This document shows, in pieces, positions 48,701 through 59,722 of a stretch of 64,000 nt of DNA; positions within the stretch are counted from its first letter, which is position 1, and each line of letters begins with the position of its first letter. The notes beneath the pieces are model-generated. The model saw only the letters and a program-made list of their open reading frames with translations, had not been told where the DNA came from and made no database searches. Source of the DNA: Sympetrum striolatum (Eukaryota; Arthropoda; Insecta; Odonata; Libellulidae). The stretch spans positions 61,140,939 through 61,204,938 of the forward strand of contig OX388351.1 of the NCBI GenBank assembly GCA_947579665.1, written 5' to 3'. The position numbers were made by a program, and so were the translations under genes.

Positions 48701-49202
48701 GCGATTTTCAGAGTAAATTTTGGCACCACTCCAATTTCATACAGTACTCTATTTAATGGTTAACCTATTGGAGGTGAATTCAGTTTTGAAATAAAAATAA
48801 CAGATTAATCTCTACATGTGTTTGTTTTGATGATTGTTGTAATTTTTCTGCTCATTAAGCACTTGTATAATATTTTTTGGATCTACAATACTCTGTTTTT
48901 ACTCTAAAGTATTTTATATCAAGCTGGATTTGAGCTATAAATAATTTATTTAAATTTCTCTAAATGTTTCATTTTTCAGTATCTTGTATGTGAGCAAAGA
49001 TCTTGAATAGGATGATTTTTATTATATCTTCGTTGGACTTTAATCAGTACAACCAAATTAGTATCATAATTCAAAATACTTTGAATCTAGTACTATATAT
49101 AGTACACAAAAAATCTCAACACCAATATCACATTTACTAAAACTACTCTCTACTCCTAAGTCCAAAAGTACAAAATCTGCATAATAACTCTATGCATACA
49201 TT
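48701..49202. other. AT-rich stretch, nothing recognised
   Basis: Featureless. Confidence 0.4.
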
Positions 49203-49256
49203 TTGATGACGATGTATCGTTGAAACTGGTCGTGTAAAATAAACTGTGGAAAATAG
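49203..49256 (+). repeat. TGATGA / GAAAC / AATAAA repeat module, copy 2
   Basis: TTGATGA, a hairpin cgat-gt-atcg, TGAAAC, tggtcgtgtaaaataaactg and tggaaaatag follow in the same order as at 15010-15075 (gaaaccggtcgtgttt, aataaatgtgagg). The stem sequences differ while the motifs around them are kept, suggesting a conserved structure. Probably the 3' end of the same retroelement family. Confidence 0.5.
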
Positions 49257-50539
49257 TACATGCTTCATGTATTCTTTAATATCTCTACATATGTTGCATC
49301 CTTATAATTTTTGTAAGGCCTCAAGTATTGATTGTTGGTGCAATGATAATGTCAATCACAAGAATACTACCTTTGGGAGGTTTTTGGGGGTTTTCCTCTC
49401 AACTAGGGTGAATAGGCAAGGTAATGTATTTTCTTCACCTAAGAAAAGATGACTACCACCTGGCCTATAGCCTACTTGTAGTGCTTATAATTAAGTACAT
49501 AAATTAATAAATAATATTATTTTAGGATTGTCTAACACTGGATGAAACACGAGCATTGTAATACTTAGCGGTCCAATTTAATGAAAAGTTATTATGTTAA
49601 TAAAAAATGGATGAAGATGGATTTTACGAACGTATGTTTACATTATCGTAAATAATTATAAATCTCTCGTTCTCAAATCCTTGCAGCACGAAAGGAGAGT
49701 TGGAAAAACTCAATAAATTATTTGTTTCAAATGGAAAAAATGTGCACTCTAAAGTAAAACTTTAAGGAATTGTGTGATAGCTGTCTGACATAAGAGGTGT
49801 GAAGCTTCAGGTGACATTTTTGACAGAGAATTCATTAATGATCAAACATGCCGTGGCATCATTTAATAATAACACCTTATATAATAACAAGATTTATTTT
49901 CAATATTGAAGCTATGAAAGAAAATATGAGGAATTGACGTACATACATGATTTGTTAGTAAAAAAAGTAAATATAAGGGTTTCGAATGAAAGTTTTTAAT
50001 TTTTTATGAATGAAAGGCTCCTTTCCTTATCTTTGAATAACAAAAGAGTATGGTGTACCGTATGCAGCAAAGTAATATCAACTCTTTCAATTCGAAACTT
50101 TTAACATATAAGGCACAAATTGGAAAGCCCTGGGCATATATAGAATTGCATTTTTTTCTCGATTTTTCAACTTCATTTCCTGAGAATCTAAAAAAACTTT
50201 TTGCAATATCTGTTCTTGCATTCTTCCAATTTTGGAATAAAATCACGGTGAACTTGTTGAGGCAGAAACTTATTCGCAATATTCAACTCACAACAAGCTT
50301 AGAGTTTTATTCATCTCGTTTCGGAAAGGCAAGCAACCAATGCGTTCTCAATAAACATAAATTCTCCTCATTTTCGGAGCGTTTGGAAATCTATTTTAAA
50401 TCCCATCATAGGCTAAGGAAACCGTGACATTCTGCAATATCGCATGATACCCTCTACTAAAGTTTAATTCTAAGAAAGATTCCTTTGGTTTGGAAATTGA
50501 TTTCCCATCTGATTACAAAATTTGCATACGTCATTGGAT
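49257..50539. other. AT-rich stretch with AT-driven ORFs
   Basis: Plus-strand ORFs 49246-49452 and 50050-50427 (125 codons) and minus-strand 50004-50279 overlap and show no domain. No repeat evidence. Confidence 0.35.
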
Positions 50540-51046
50540 GCATCGGTAAAATCGTGGCGGACCGAAAATAATATGCGAGCAACAAGGAAAAACGATTCCA
50601 TTCTTATATGGAGGATTCCAATTCCGTGATACGAAAGCGACGCTCGCGGCGACTCGAGGAACCTCCCGCCTAATGGAAAAAGGTTGGGACCGAATGAATC
50701 CAGATTACACGGTCAATATATATTTGCGAAAAAAGCAAGCCTCCGCTGCGACACGGGAAAACGGAACTTACGGTGTTATAATTTTCTTTTGAAGGTCCCG
50801 CGACAATCGTGGTAACGATTCCGCAGTCAGAAACACGCCCTCTGACAATTTTCGTGCCTTCCAGTTTGCTTTCTTTTTTGAGATTCTCATACCATCAAGC
50901 TGTCTTATTCTTACTCGGCTGAACATTTTTCCTTTGTTCATCAGAGTATAACGCGTTCCTTTACTCGGTTTGGGGCATATCTGCACTTGGATTTTTTTCG
51001 TTTTTCTGTTCTTCTTGCTGTCCGATCCAAAGCTATCTTCACTTCT
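50540..51046. other. GC-richer island 21
   Basis: CpG-bearing around 50635-50670 (gaaagcgacgctcgcggcga). Its right half is the splice-flanked open frame listed separately. Confidence 0.35.
50772..51046 (-). other. Candidate 275-nt internal exon
   Basis: On the minus strand the acceptor gttccgattttcag ends at 51047, the frame is open for 91 codons plus two bases, and the donor acc|gtaagttcc starts at 50771. The peptide begins RSEDSFGSDSKKNRKTKK (acidic-serine then basic), continues ICPKPSKGTRYTLMNKGK and ends LPRLSRDLQKKIIT. It is mixed in composition and not low-complexity, which makes it one of the better coding candidates here. No family recognised. The frame is also open 11 codons upstream of the acceptor, so the splice site is not forced. 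Confidence 0.3.
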
Positions 51047-51169
51047 CTGAAAATCGGAACAAAGTTTTTCGTAATAATTTTACCAGAAAAAACGCTATTT
51101 TCGTCACTCTTGGAGGCTTAGGTAGATGATTATCAAGAGCTTTCACATACTCAAGAAACAGATAAAACA

Positions 51170-51269
51170 AAATTTGTTGTCCTTAAAATATAATTTAAGA
51201 ACAACAATTTCAGGACAACAATTTAAGGACAACAATTTAAGGAAAAAAATTTAAGGACAACAATTTAAG
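51170..51269. repeat. 14-bp minisatellite with inverted first unit
   Basis: Five units of 14 bp (gacaacaatttaag and variants) run from 51200 to 51269; one unit reads gaaaaaaatttaag. Just upstream aaatttgttgtccttaaa (51170-51187) is the complement of the unit, so it can pair with 51194-51210 around a six-base loop. Confidence 0.85.
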
Positions 51270-51409
51270 GCTCTTTTATTCTGCGATGTCGAAAGAGTTT
51301 CTATGAATTCCGATAATATGAATATTTACAATTTTAAAATCAATTTTTAACAAACGTTGGTAGAGACGGACAAATTCAATTCCTGGAAGTGAAGGAATCC
51401 ATCGTAGAT

Positions 51410-52340
51410 TATTATTATTATTAGGGTCTTTATTAGGCGAGATTGAGACTAAAATGTCTCATCTTCCATCTAGCCTGTCGTAAAGTTGTTACATTATTAT
51501 AAGTATATCACATGTATCAATGAAACTTAGAGAAAAATAGAAGAAAATTTAAGAAGGGATTGCGGATGTAAAAACAACCTAAGAAAAGCTTAGGAAAAAA
51601 TATCCGCTGCAGGAAAACAACCACAAAGAAGGGGGGTGTGAAAAACCTGCGCAAACCTACCGAAAGCAAAAACTAAAAGAAATTAAAGAAAACAATGTAC
51701 ATATAACCTGGAAAATTACAAGCAGTGTTAGAGACATATTATCAATACAAATAATGAAAGTTAATAAAAAATGAAATGTAGAGAATATAGTAAGTAGATA
51801 CATACACTTGTGATAAAAAATATGACTGAACTAGAAAAAAAAAAACAAAATAAAACACGATCAATCAAAAAATAACGCTCTACAATAATTATATAAGAGA
51901 GTTAAAGTCATTATTTAGGCATAAACAATAATCTAAAGTAAGTTAATATTATGGAAATACAAAATAGGAAAAAAGAAAAGGTTATACTGGATGTAAACTG
52001 TAGTACCAAAACGAACAGAATATTCCAAAGTAAAGAAAGGAGTTTGAAGTGTTGTTCCGTGCAGCTTGAAAACATAAGAAAAAACGAACTTGACTTAAGG
52101 TAAAATGTAAAATGTTATTATGGAGATAATTAGCGTTATTGATTCTCTAGAAGATACGAAAGGAATTTCCTCTTGAAAGTGTGGATAGAACAGGAAGATT
52201 TGATACTGTGCGGAAGGGCGTTCCATAAATTAACAGAGGTCACTGCAAAGGATTTATGAAGCTTATGAATATTATATATATAAGGAAGCAATTCTGCCTG
52301 TAATTCGATACAGAGATCAGTGTCGCTCTTATGCGTTATT
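51410..52340 (-). mobile_element. AATAAA-terminal retroelement repeat, long copy
   Basis: The minus-strand 3' end lies at 51410-51490: gtctcaatctcgcctaataa, agaccc, then an (ATA)n tail (plus attattattatta at 51410-51422). Inside, gcaggaaaacaaccacaaag and gtgaaaaacctgcgcaaacc (51608-51657) match 22801-22852. The left two-thirds is A-rich on the plus strand. 52190-52330 is less AT-rich (tgtgcggaagggcgttccat) and may be an interior part. No reverse-transcriptase motif was found in it. Confidence 0.6.
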
Positions 52341-52516
52341 TAAACCTTTGAAACTTTCATGTCACCACAGTCATGAGTGGTATCAGTCGTACATGAAACA
52401 ATATATTCTTCTGTACTCAATGTCAAGAGAAAGATGAAATAATAACCAGATACCAGGTGTAAAAGTATGACACCAGAATTCTTTTTGTAAAAATTACACT
52501 TTTGTTATTTGAAAAT

Positions 52517-52561
52517 TATCGTAAGTATCGTAAATAATCGTAAAGTATCGTAAGTATCGTC
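52517..52561. repeat. TATCGTAAG tandem at the mariner deletion point
   Basis: Units tatcgtaag, tatcgtaaa, taatcgtaaag, tatcgtaag and tatcgtc lie head to tail exactly where the transposase frame breaks off after DEDD. Slippage or filler synthesis during an abortive transposition repair could give this. Confidence 0.8.
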
Positions 52562-52811
52562 TTCATCCAATAAGGCTTGCAAGTCCTTGTCTTCAAACTT
52601 TTTCGGTGGTTTCCCTCGGTCTTCGTTTTTCACGTCAAAATCATCACTTTTAAATTTTTTTAAACCAGTCAAAGAACTGAGTTTTGCCAAGAGAATGTTC
52701 ACCGTGCGCTTCGACAAGCATTCTATGCGATTCTGCAGCAGTTTTCTTCAAATGATAGCAGAAATCCAATGCTGTCCACAAATCATAGTTCGTAGACACA
52801 AAACTCGACAT
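52556..52811 (-). pseudogene. mariner transposase N-terminal fragment, frameshifted
   Basis: From the ATG at 52811 the minus strand reads MSSFVSTN, then CYHLKKTAAESHRMLVEAHG and LGKTQFFDWFKK, the helix-turn-helix region of mariner transposases. A run of seven A (plus strand T 52655-52661) where six fit the family shifts the frame by one. The next frame continues KSDDFDVKNEDR, then GKPPKKFEDKDLQALLDEDD, a well-known mariner segment. The protein then runs into the TATCGTAAG repeat and stops. About 85 of roughly 340 residues remain, with no DDE/D catalytic residues, so it is dead. Confidence 0.9.
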
Positions 52812-52932
52812 GTTTGAGGTTATAGAAAAATATACCGTTGTATGAAACTTAGATTATTGCGTGTTGACAAACTTTAAACTAATAGCGAGCACCATCTATA
52901 GGAAAATTCCGGTTTCATACTGTTACGCCTTA

Positions 52933-53869
52933 TTTTGTCACAGGAATTACATATATCGAGGTATACAGTACTAATCATATCTAAGTTGTTATAAATTATG
53001 TAGATCAGAGCTGGTAATTTGGCTCCGTGTACGGTTTTTATCTGTTGGTGTGCATTGCTATTTATCACTTATTAATACTTCCTGAAATAACTGTACTATT
53101 TTGTTTCTTACTCGTAATAATGATGCCGAGTGAAAATAAATAGGAAATATTCACTTGTTAGCTTAGCGAGTAAATTCATTTTCCGACATATACTTTTGAG
53201 TTATACATCTAGGCAATACACCTCTGATGTATGACCCGATCTATTGGTTTCATTTATGAATGAATGGAACTTTTAGCATCCCAAAGAAAAGAAGGTTCCC
53301 CAACATTGATTAAGCTAATCTTTTACCATTATTTAATTTTTTTAAGGCTTATGTGCGGCAAATGTTTAATTGTAAATTTTACGATCTCTGCGTATCACTA
53401 TACACTTCGCCATTTTATGATTAAGTTGGTTTAACTTCAACCGAATTTCTCGATAAAAATCACATTAGATCTACAAAAAAATTAGATAATAGATAAGTTA
53501 ATATGCTATGACCTCAATCGTATTGGAACATTATTCATCACTAAAAATGTAATACTTTGAATAGGTTTAACAGAATCACAATTAATTGATGAATTAAAAG
53601 TGTATTTCCAAATACAGTATAAAAATACTCCAGTAACTTATTAGCATGAAAATGATTACAATGGGAGACTTATTTTAAATTCTCGGAGGAATGCATAAAA
53701 TTGAAACGGTATAGTAAGGGTATTCACACGAAATTTTATTTATTTATTATGTGTAACGTTTCGTTACCAGCAAAATACAATGTAAAATTCGAATGTTTCA
53801 CTCAATTTAACATTTACATTTCGTAGTCTATGGTAATCTTCAGCTTTAGTAATGGAATATTGGCTAAAA
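52933..53869. other. AT-rich stretch, nothing recognised
   Basis: No ORF or repeats of note. Confidence 0.4.
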
Positions 53870-54430
53870 AAAGGATTCCATGAACAATATTCAGCATACG
53901 ATGGGAGCTCGCGGTGTATAAAGCGAATTTCCTGAAAAAGAGAAAGCTATTTCGTATCCCGAGAAATCGGGATCCCGGGATGACAAGGGGCGGGATGAAG
54001 AAGGGGAAACGAAGGTGGAATGCCCGAGGCCCTCGACTACGCAACAGAAAAATATGAGCGGACGGCCTCGGATTCCTTGGAAAAATACGGCGGTGTGTTG
54101 CTTTTTTGGAAGAGGGTGGAGTAGAAATGCTGCATTGGGAGAATTCGATTGCAGGAAAAGGAAACAGCGGACACAGAAGATGGACGACTCCGCTGGGGAA
54201 CGGAATTTCATGAAGTTTAGCGCCGGCTTAGAAGTAATAATTCGCCCAGAGTCCGAGTGCTTAAATGCATTCCGTAGGAGTTTGTTGCAAAATTCTCTCT
54301 AGGGCTATTTCCAGTCTATTTCCGTGAAATCCGAAGGGTTGCGCGTAGCGCTAATTCTTTTCCATGAGATACGATTTCGCGTAAACCTCCGTTCTTCATC
54401 TGGAGTTAGTTCCATCCATGTTGGTAGCTA
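53870..54430. other. GC-rich island 22
   Basis: Includes atcccgagaaatcgggat (53956-53973, a 7-bp stem with a 4-base loop) next to cccggga. Open frames on both strands (53814-54044, 53891-54211, 54015-54302) carry no domain. Confidence 0.35.
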
Positions 54431-54770
54431 GGGACGGTTCATGTATCGATATATTCAGTGAAATTCTTCGGAAACTGATTGACCGATTGTTAAGGTTATT
54501 GTACATACAGGATATAAAAGAGAAAAATCATTGTGATTTTTTTACACGCGATAGTAAATTGTATGTAAAACTAAAAAGATTATTCTATTGCGTGATTAGG
54601 GCTTCCGCAAAGTTAAGTCTAAAATATTGATCTTATTGAAATTACTGATCATCTTCAAGGCATCATGTATGAATTAATCAACTAATTATTAAGGCTAGGT
54701 TATGCTCAAGTCTTCTGTTCAACCGAACCTCAAATGTTAACATTTACGGGGAGCGTAAAAAGAGAGCTCT
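54431..54770. other. AT-rich stretch, nothing recognised
   Basis: Featureless apart from AT-driven ORF 54418-54630. Confidence 0.4.
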
Positions 54771-54960
54771 ACATCGACACAGAGATTTTGAATTAGTGCG
54801 GAAAGACTTCTCTTGTAAGGGTTTTAGAAGACAAATCCTTACACAAACAGGGAAACAAACACAAAGAATGGGAGTTTAAAAACCGCGATAGCAAATAGTA
54901 TGTAACAAGAACCCAGTAACAAATTAATAAAACAAAAATAAAACAAATTAAATAAATGAT
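54771..54960 (-). repeat. Decayed relative of the AATAAA-terminal repeat
   Basis: cagggaaacaaacacaaaga (54848-54867) and gtttaaaaaccgcgatagca resemble gcaggaaaacaaccacaaag and gtgaaaaacctgcgcaaacc at 51608-51657. The order and spacing are kept, but divergence is high and the terminus is lost. Confidence 0.35.
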
Positions 54961-56750
54961 ACGGCACAAAATAATGCATTAAAGTGACGTAAAGTAACGT
55001 AATCAAAGTAACGTAGATACAAATCCAATATTAAAGGATAGTTCCAAAATTAAAACAAAGTATATCACAATAATTTGCATTTAAAGCATTCATGCTAATA
55101 GCTGGTATATACATTTAGAGGTAATTAAATATAATTTATACACATCACGTATATAGCCTGGATGATATTTCAAATATGAACGTATAAATAAAATATACTT
55201 ATACATTGTGTAAGCATTAGATATCATAACTGTAAAAATATTTAATTTCTCTTGATATCTGGAAACAACGAGTTTTCTATGACAATAATTTATGTTAGTA
55301 GTTGTACAAAGAGTGGGAGCATTGAAGCTATTCCGATTCCACTGTAAACATTTTTATTTACGCAACTTAATTCCGGTAAACAAGACTGCACCCACTCGAT
55401 ATGAGTCTTAAATCCAAAGAGATGGAATTCGACTCTCAGTAGAAGGGTCAGCGGTCCGAGTTCTTTAAGCATTAAAGGAGAAAATTCAGAATAATTCTTA
55501 TAGGAATAAAATAAATCAGCCATAGAAAAAGATAAATCTATCAAGAAAAAATATTATCAGGATTTATTTCTAGTTTAAATTTCAGTAATTTAGAAATGTA
55601 ATATAATTTATTTAAAATCAAAAATAGATTCACCTTTAACGAATTGTAACTATTCACGTTTTAGTTCTCAGAAAAAGGAATGATTTTCTTAACTTGTCGT
55701 AGAATATATCTGCGTTTACGAATATTCTACCGTAGAGTGCCAAGTTTTGAAATATATACCGATACATGCATGAGTGTTCCACCTTCCGGTAAGTCCATGT
55801 GCATTCAAAAATCTTTATTCAACGCCATCTCCTTATTTTCCTAGTAGATTTACCTATCTAGATAATAAATTGAATTTCTATATAAGATTTAATCTCCTTT
55901 CTACTGGTCTGAAATAATCAAATTCCATTTGAAATATTTTTGGAAGGCAGACATACATAACTGAAAACTAAAGTATGCAAATACTTGCTAAAAATGTACT
56001 TATCTCTAAGGAATTTATCGTATGATACGTATCAGGTTCGCCAGATTCATATAAGCTTTGAGGAAAATTTTGATGCAAAGAATGGATTTTTTCTGTAATT
56101 TCCTCTTAACATATCTAAATAATGAAGATCTTCCAAAGATATCTAAATACATTTTGCGCATGCTCCAACTCTCATGAAAGTGGAGATGTTTCCTTGTCTA
56201 CGAAGAAAGTTGGCGTTTGCAGTTCAGCAATTGAACTTGAAAGATCAACTCCTGACAGAAGTTCTCGCCGTTTGATCGCTTTGAAGCTATGAAACTTTAC
56301 TGTGCTACATTTCTGGAGGTTACCACAAGAAATAGTACCTCAGAGTAAACTACAGGGTTCTAATTCACCTGCATGGCTTAGAAACACATTAAAAGTGTTG
56401 TTCATTGGAATTCATTTCGCCGTTTCTCTTGGAGCAGAATTTTTCAACTGTTAGTGCCGCACTTGGAACATACGAGTTTGATTTCAGGTTTTGGTAACCG
56501 ATATAGAATAATTATTTTTCAAAATTCTGTGTTAATGGTAACTTGAATGTCCTGTAGTTTTACAGACATTCATCATAAATAGGTGCATTCAGTAAATAAT
56601 CAATGATGTGTATTTAAAGATACACAATACGGAAAGTATAAATTTATGGAAGGCCATTTTTAAGGAAAAGAATCACTTTGTTCACTCGGACCTTTATTGA
56701 TTCATCAATGAACTTTGTGGGAGTGTAAATAGAGAGTATATTTAGATTAC
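54961..56750. other. AT-rich stretch, nothing recognised
   Basis: The minus-strand ORF 55290-55544 has no motif. Consecutive gtaacgta words near 54985-55016 form a small local repeat (aaagtgacgt, aaagtaacgt, aaagtaacgt). Confidence 0.4.
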
Positions 56751-56769
56751 AAAAAAATTCCCAAGCTTT

Positions 56770-57170
56770 GACAATCTTAGTTGTTTTGTAGAGGTTGCAT
56801 GTGAGAGTTTAAAAGATAAACGTGGGAATCCAGTGGTATGGACGGAACACATACGCAAGATATAAAATGGGATTTATGAGAAGTTTTTCGGATCGTACCA
56901 TAACACGAATGCTTATGTTGTCGTGGTTGATCGTTGAGGCCTATAAATAATTCAGCCGGAACCTGGTTGAAACCTCTACTCACCTAACATAGGCAATGAA
57001 GAACTGGTAGGAGAAAATGTGGCTTACCAAGCAAGGTGAGGTATGAGGTAGTTTTCTATTGCTTTCCTCGCCTAGCCAGTAGGCTACTGGTGTAACATGC
57101 CAACTTCACTGAAGCGTAATACTTGGTCGAGGTATCTCTAAACCATAGATACACATAAATTAGACGGATG
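56770..57170. repeat. GAGGTATGAGGTAG interspersed repeat
   Basis: A mixed-composition block unlike its AT-rich flanks, with ccggaacctggttgaaacct (56958-56977), ctcacctaacataggcaatg (56979-56998), ggtgaggtatgaggtagttt (57038-57057) and ccagtaggctactggtg (an inverted repeat, 57074-57090). Fragments near 11863 and 12083 resemble its centre. The style matches dispersed insect repeats, but its ends and class cannot be set. The minus-strand ORF 56777-56983 lies in it and is not a gene. Confidence 0.4.
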
Positions 57171-57239
57171 CAGAAATAGTAAATAGAAATTTATTTATCT
57201 TTCCATTTAATTTTAAGTCAATCCGTGTAGCTTCGTGTT

Positions 57240-57790
57240 TTAATTGAATCGCAGAAGGATGACTCACTCTCGTACAACCAATTCAGTTATTAAAGGATTA
57301 CGCGGGCCCTGCGACGATGTACGGGCGAAGATCGGTAATTTATACTTCATCGACGGAATCAGCGGGGATGCGAAGCAGCAGCGGCGTTCGCATATAATTC
57401 CTCTCCAATGGCAATTTGCATTCGCATATCTTCGCCTTTTTCCATTTCAATTTTGCGCGGCTGACACGGAATTTCGGACGGCATTTATTTTCAAATCGGA
57501 GGGACTATAGGGTCCATCAAAACGTCGCGCTAGAAACATAATCAATTAGGATCGCATTTTATTGAACAACGCCGCGATGCGCAACGAGTTCATAGAGTTA
57601 AAGGAATCAGGCCGTATGTCGCGAGCCGCTGGCTCGGATGCTGTGCATCTATGCCTGGACTAATCTCCGGAAGTTTGGGCGAGATTTCGCAGGAATTACA
57701 ATTTTAAATGCGAGAGGAGAAGATTTGCACGTTTGGAGAACATCTGCAGGTTGCGTACATCACGTGAGACGTAGTGAAGGAAATATTTTC
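57240..57790. promoter_or_regulatory. CpG-rich island 23, possible cis-regulatory element
   Basis: CpG-dense with AT words embedded: an octamer-like caatttgcattcgcat (about 57413-57428), ataatcaattaggatcgc (about 57538-57555) and attattttcaaatcggaggg. The taatcaatt word also occurs in island 13 at about 31302. The ORF 57244-57510 has no domain. Function is inferred only. Confidence 0.3.
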
Positions 57791-57970
57791 AGAGCTTCCT
57801 AAATTTAGGCAAATTGACGAAATCCATACTGAGCAAAATATGCCGCGACAGACCTTCACTATTACTATGGAACGTAGAGTCAGAGTTAAAAAAAGAAACT
57901 CATGCGAACCATCTGTAATATTTTATGCAACGACATATTCATTTGAATATGTGATGGAATAAGTCAGTCG

Positions 57971-57972
<2 letters not shown>

Positions 57973-58004
<32 letters not shown>
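57973..58004. repeat. (TA)16 microsatellite
   Basis: A pure TA run of about 32 bp, followed after one A by more AT-rich sequence. It lies directly 5' of a truncated copy of the CAGACAG-type repeat. Confidence 0.95.
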
Positions 58005-58008
<4 letters not shown>

Positions 58009-58024
58009 TATAAAAATCCGATTA

Positions 58025-58397
58025 ATGCCACACATCCAAAGTTGTTCTGTAAGAAAATTCTACGTAGCTGTATATACCTACATTGCATTCTGACAGAGAA
58101 ATTAAAGAAACAAAATTTTGTTCCGGTTAAGCGATATTCATCAAAAACTAATCAACTTTTGGCATTGTTGGAAAATACTAAATATGAAGTTTGAAAATGA
58201 TCGGATAATTACTTTTAAAGATAGAGCTTACACAAACTTTTTTTACCACAGACAGACAGACACGCAGACAGACATGTTCGGGAAAATAGTGAAAACGAGC
58301 TCTATGGGCCCCAAAACATCTATTTCCGTCGAAATCTGGAGGTCGAATTTTTTTGCGAATACAATACTTTCTCTGTACTACGTATAGGGAGAAAGTA
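58025..58397 (+). mobile_element. CAGACAG-type interspersed repeat, copy 2 (5' truncated)
   Basis: Aligns with the last subunit and 3' block of the copy at 7671-8346: tatacctacattgcattctg, ttccggttaagcgatattca, the cagacagaca tract (58249-58273), atgggccccaaaacatctat and the terminus ending gggagaaagta at 58397. Compared with copy 1 it lacks 18 bp between two ttccgg words (ttccggataaaccgcaac missing), a deletion between short direct repeats. Confidence 0.8.
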
Positions 58398-58785
58398 CAT
58401 AAAAATACATTAAAAGTTTTATAGAAACTAGCAATACTATCAATTGACAAAACCGTGGCATTATTCTCCTTATAAATTTGTGAGATTTTTCGTTACATCG
58501 TAGACATCTGGTAATTGTGTAGTGTCGTAGTTTTGACATCTGACATCTGATAAGTTGATGCAGAACTAATCTTCAACTATGATAATCATTTACTTTAATT
58601 CATTTCGTATAATGAAATTAAACGCAGTGAAATCGATCTTCATATCGCAGGCTATAATCCTGGTTATGCTAAAAGGAAATTATAGGAAGAATCCATTTTC
58701 AAGTCGACAAAGTCACACGGTCTAGTTTGAGAATCTAGACCTGTAAGCTATGGTTTCTTGATCAGCCCGTTGCCCTAGATAAAAA
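58398..58785. other. Spacer between two repeat copies
   Basis: AT-rich with small local repetition (gacatctgacatctgataag near 58534-58553). Nothing else recognised. Confidence 0.4.
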
Positions 58786-59010
58786 TCTGATGTGGCCAGC
58801 ACATGACTTTCTCCATGCATAAGATGTAAATATTTATCTACGACAGTAATTTCGAACTCTATATTCCATCTAAACTTGGAAGATGAGTGATTAATATAAT
58901 TATTATTATCTTTGACGTCACAAATTTTATAAATAATGTTTTTCGGGACATGATCAATGAAAAACGATGTAATTGGCCTTTCGCCTATAGAGCCCAGAGC
59001 GCCCACAAAG

Positions 59011-59091
59011 TACACTCCTGGCCAAAATTAACGCAGCACCTCCCTAGCGATCCTTACGGCCGGTGCTGCGTTAATTTTGGCCAGGAGTGTA
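59011..59091. mobile_element. 81-bp hairpin MITE, copy 3 (nested)
   Basis: Perfectly matched termini (tacactcctggcc and ggccaggagtgta). The flanks read gcgcccacaaag|TA ... TA|cataatcagc. The uninterrupted subunit at about 59395 reads gcgcccacaaagTAcataac, so the pre-insertion site is visible in the same window and the TA duplication is proven. Confidence 0.95.
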
Positions 59092-59722
59092 CATAATCAG
59101 CAACTTCCGGTTTATCAGTATTTCATGAATAACTCCTAAACAATCAGTGATAAAAAAATATGTTTCATACAAAAGTTATAGTAAATCACATTTTCTAAAA
59201 CGTTTATAATAAATAGTATATACCTAAATATCATATTTATGGAGATATTTTGAAAACCGGAAATGAGCTTTGAAGAATGAAGATCAACATCCGGTCAACC
59301 GATTTACTCCAAAAACTAATCAACTCTAACGACACCAACCAAAGTACTACATGTGAAATTTGGTGTTGATACAACGAATGGTTTTCATGTTAGAGCGCCC
59401 ACAAAGTACATAACAGCTACTTCCGGTTTATCGGTATTTCACGAATAACTCCTAATCAACCGGTGATACTAAAATATGTTAAATACAAAAGTTATAGTAA
59501 ATTACATTATCTAAAACTTTTATTTGTAATGCAGTACACGTATATAACATATTTAGGGAGATATTTTGAAAACTGGAAATGAGCTTTGATGATTGAAGCT
59601 CGACTTCCGGTAAACCAATTTAATCCAAAAACTAATCAACTCTGACAGCACACACCACAGTACTATATATGAAGTTTGGTATTGATACGACCAATAGTTT
59701 TTACGTTAGAGGGCCCACTATC

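Larger units (their letters stand above)
52451..52932 (-). mobile_element. Internally deleted mariner element
   Basis: TA flanks each end (52451-52452 and 52931-52932). The inverted ends pair aggtgtaaaagtatgacacc on the plus strand at the left with aggcgtaacagtatgaaacc on the minus strand at the right, followed by ccggaattttcctatagatg. The transposase start lies inside and the catalytic C-terminal two-thirds is missing, so the element is 482 bp where mariners are usually about 1.3 kb. Next to the deletion the sequence is a tandem of TATCGTAAG-type units (52517-52561). Confidence 0.9.

Noticed and set aside
56777..56983. 68-codon minus-strand ORF next to a donor-like ctcacctaac
   Set aside because: Lies within an interspersed-repeat-like block and shows no protein motif.
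58887..59096. 69-codon ORF
   Set aside because: Reads from repeat sequence into the MITE hairpin.
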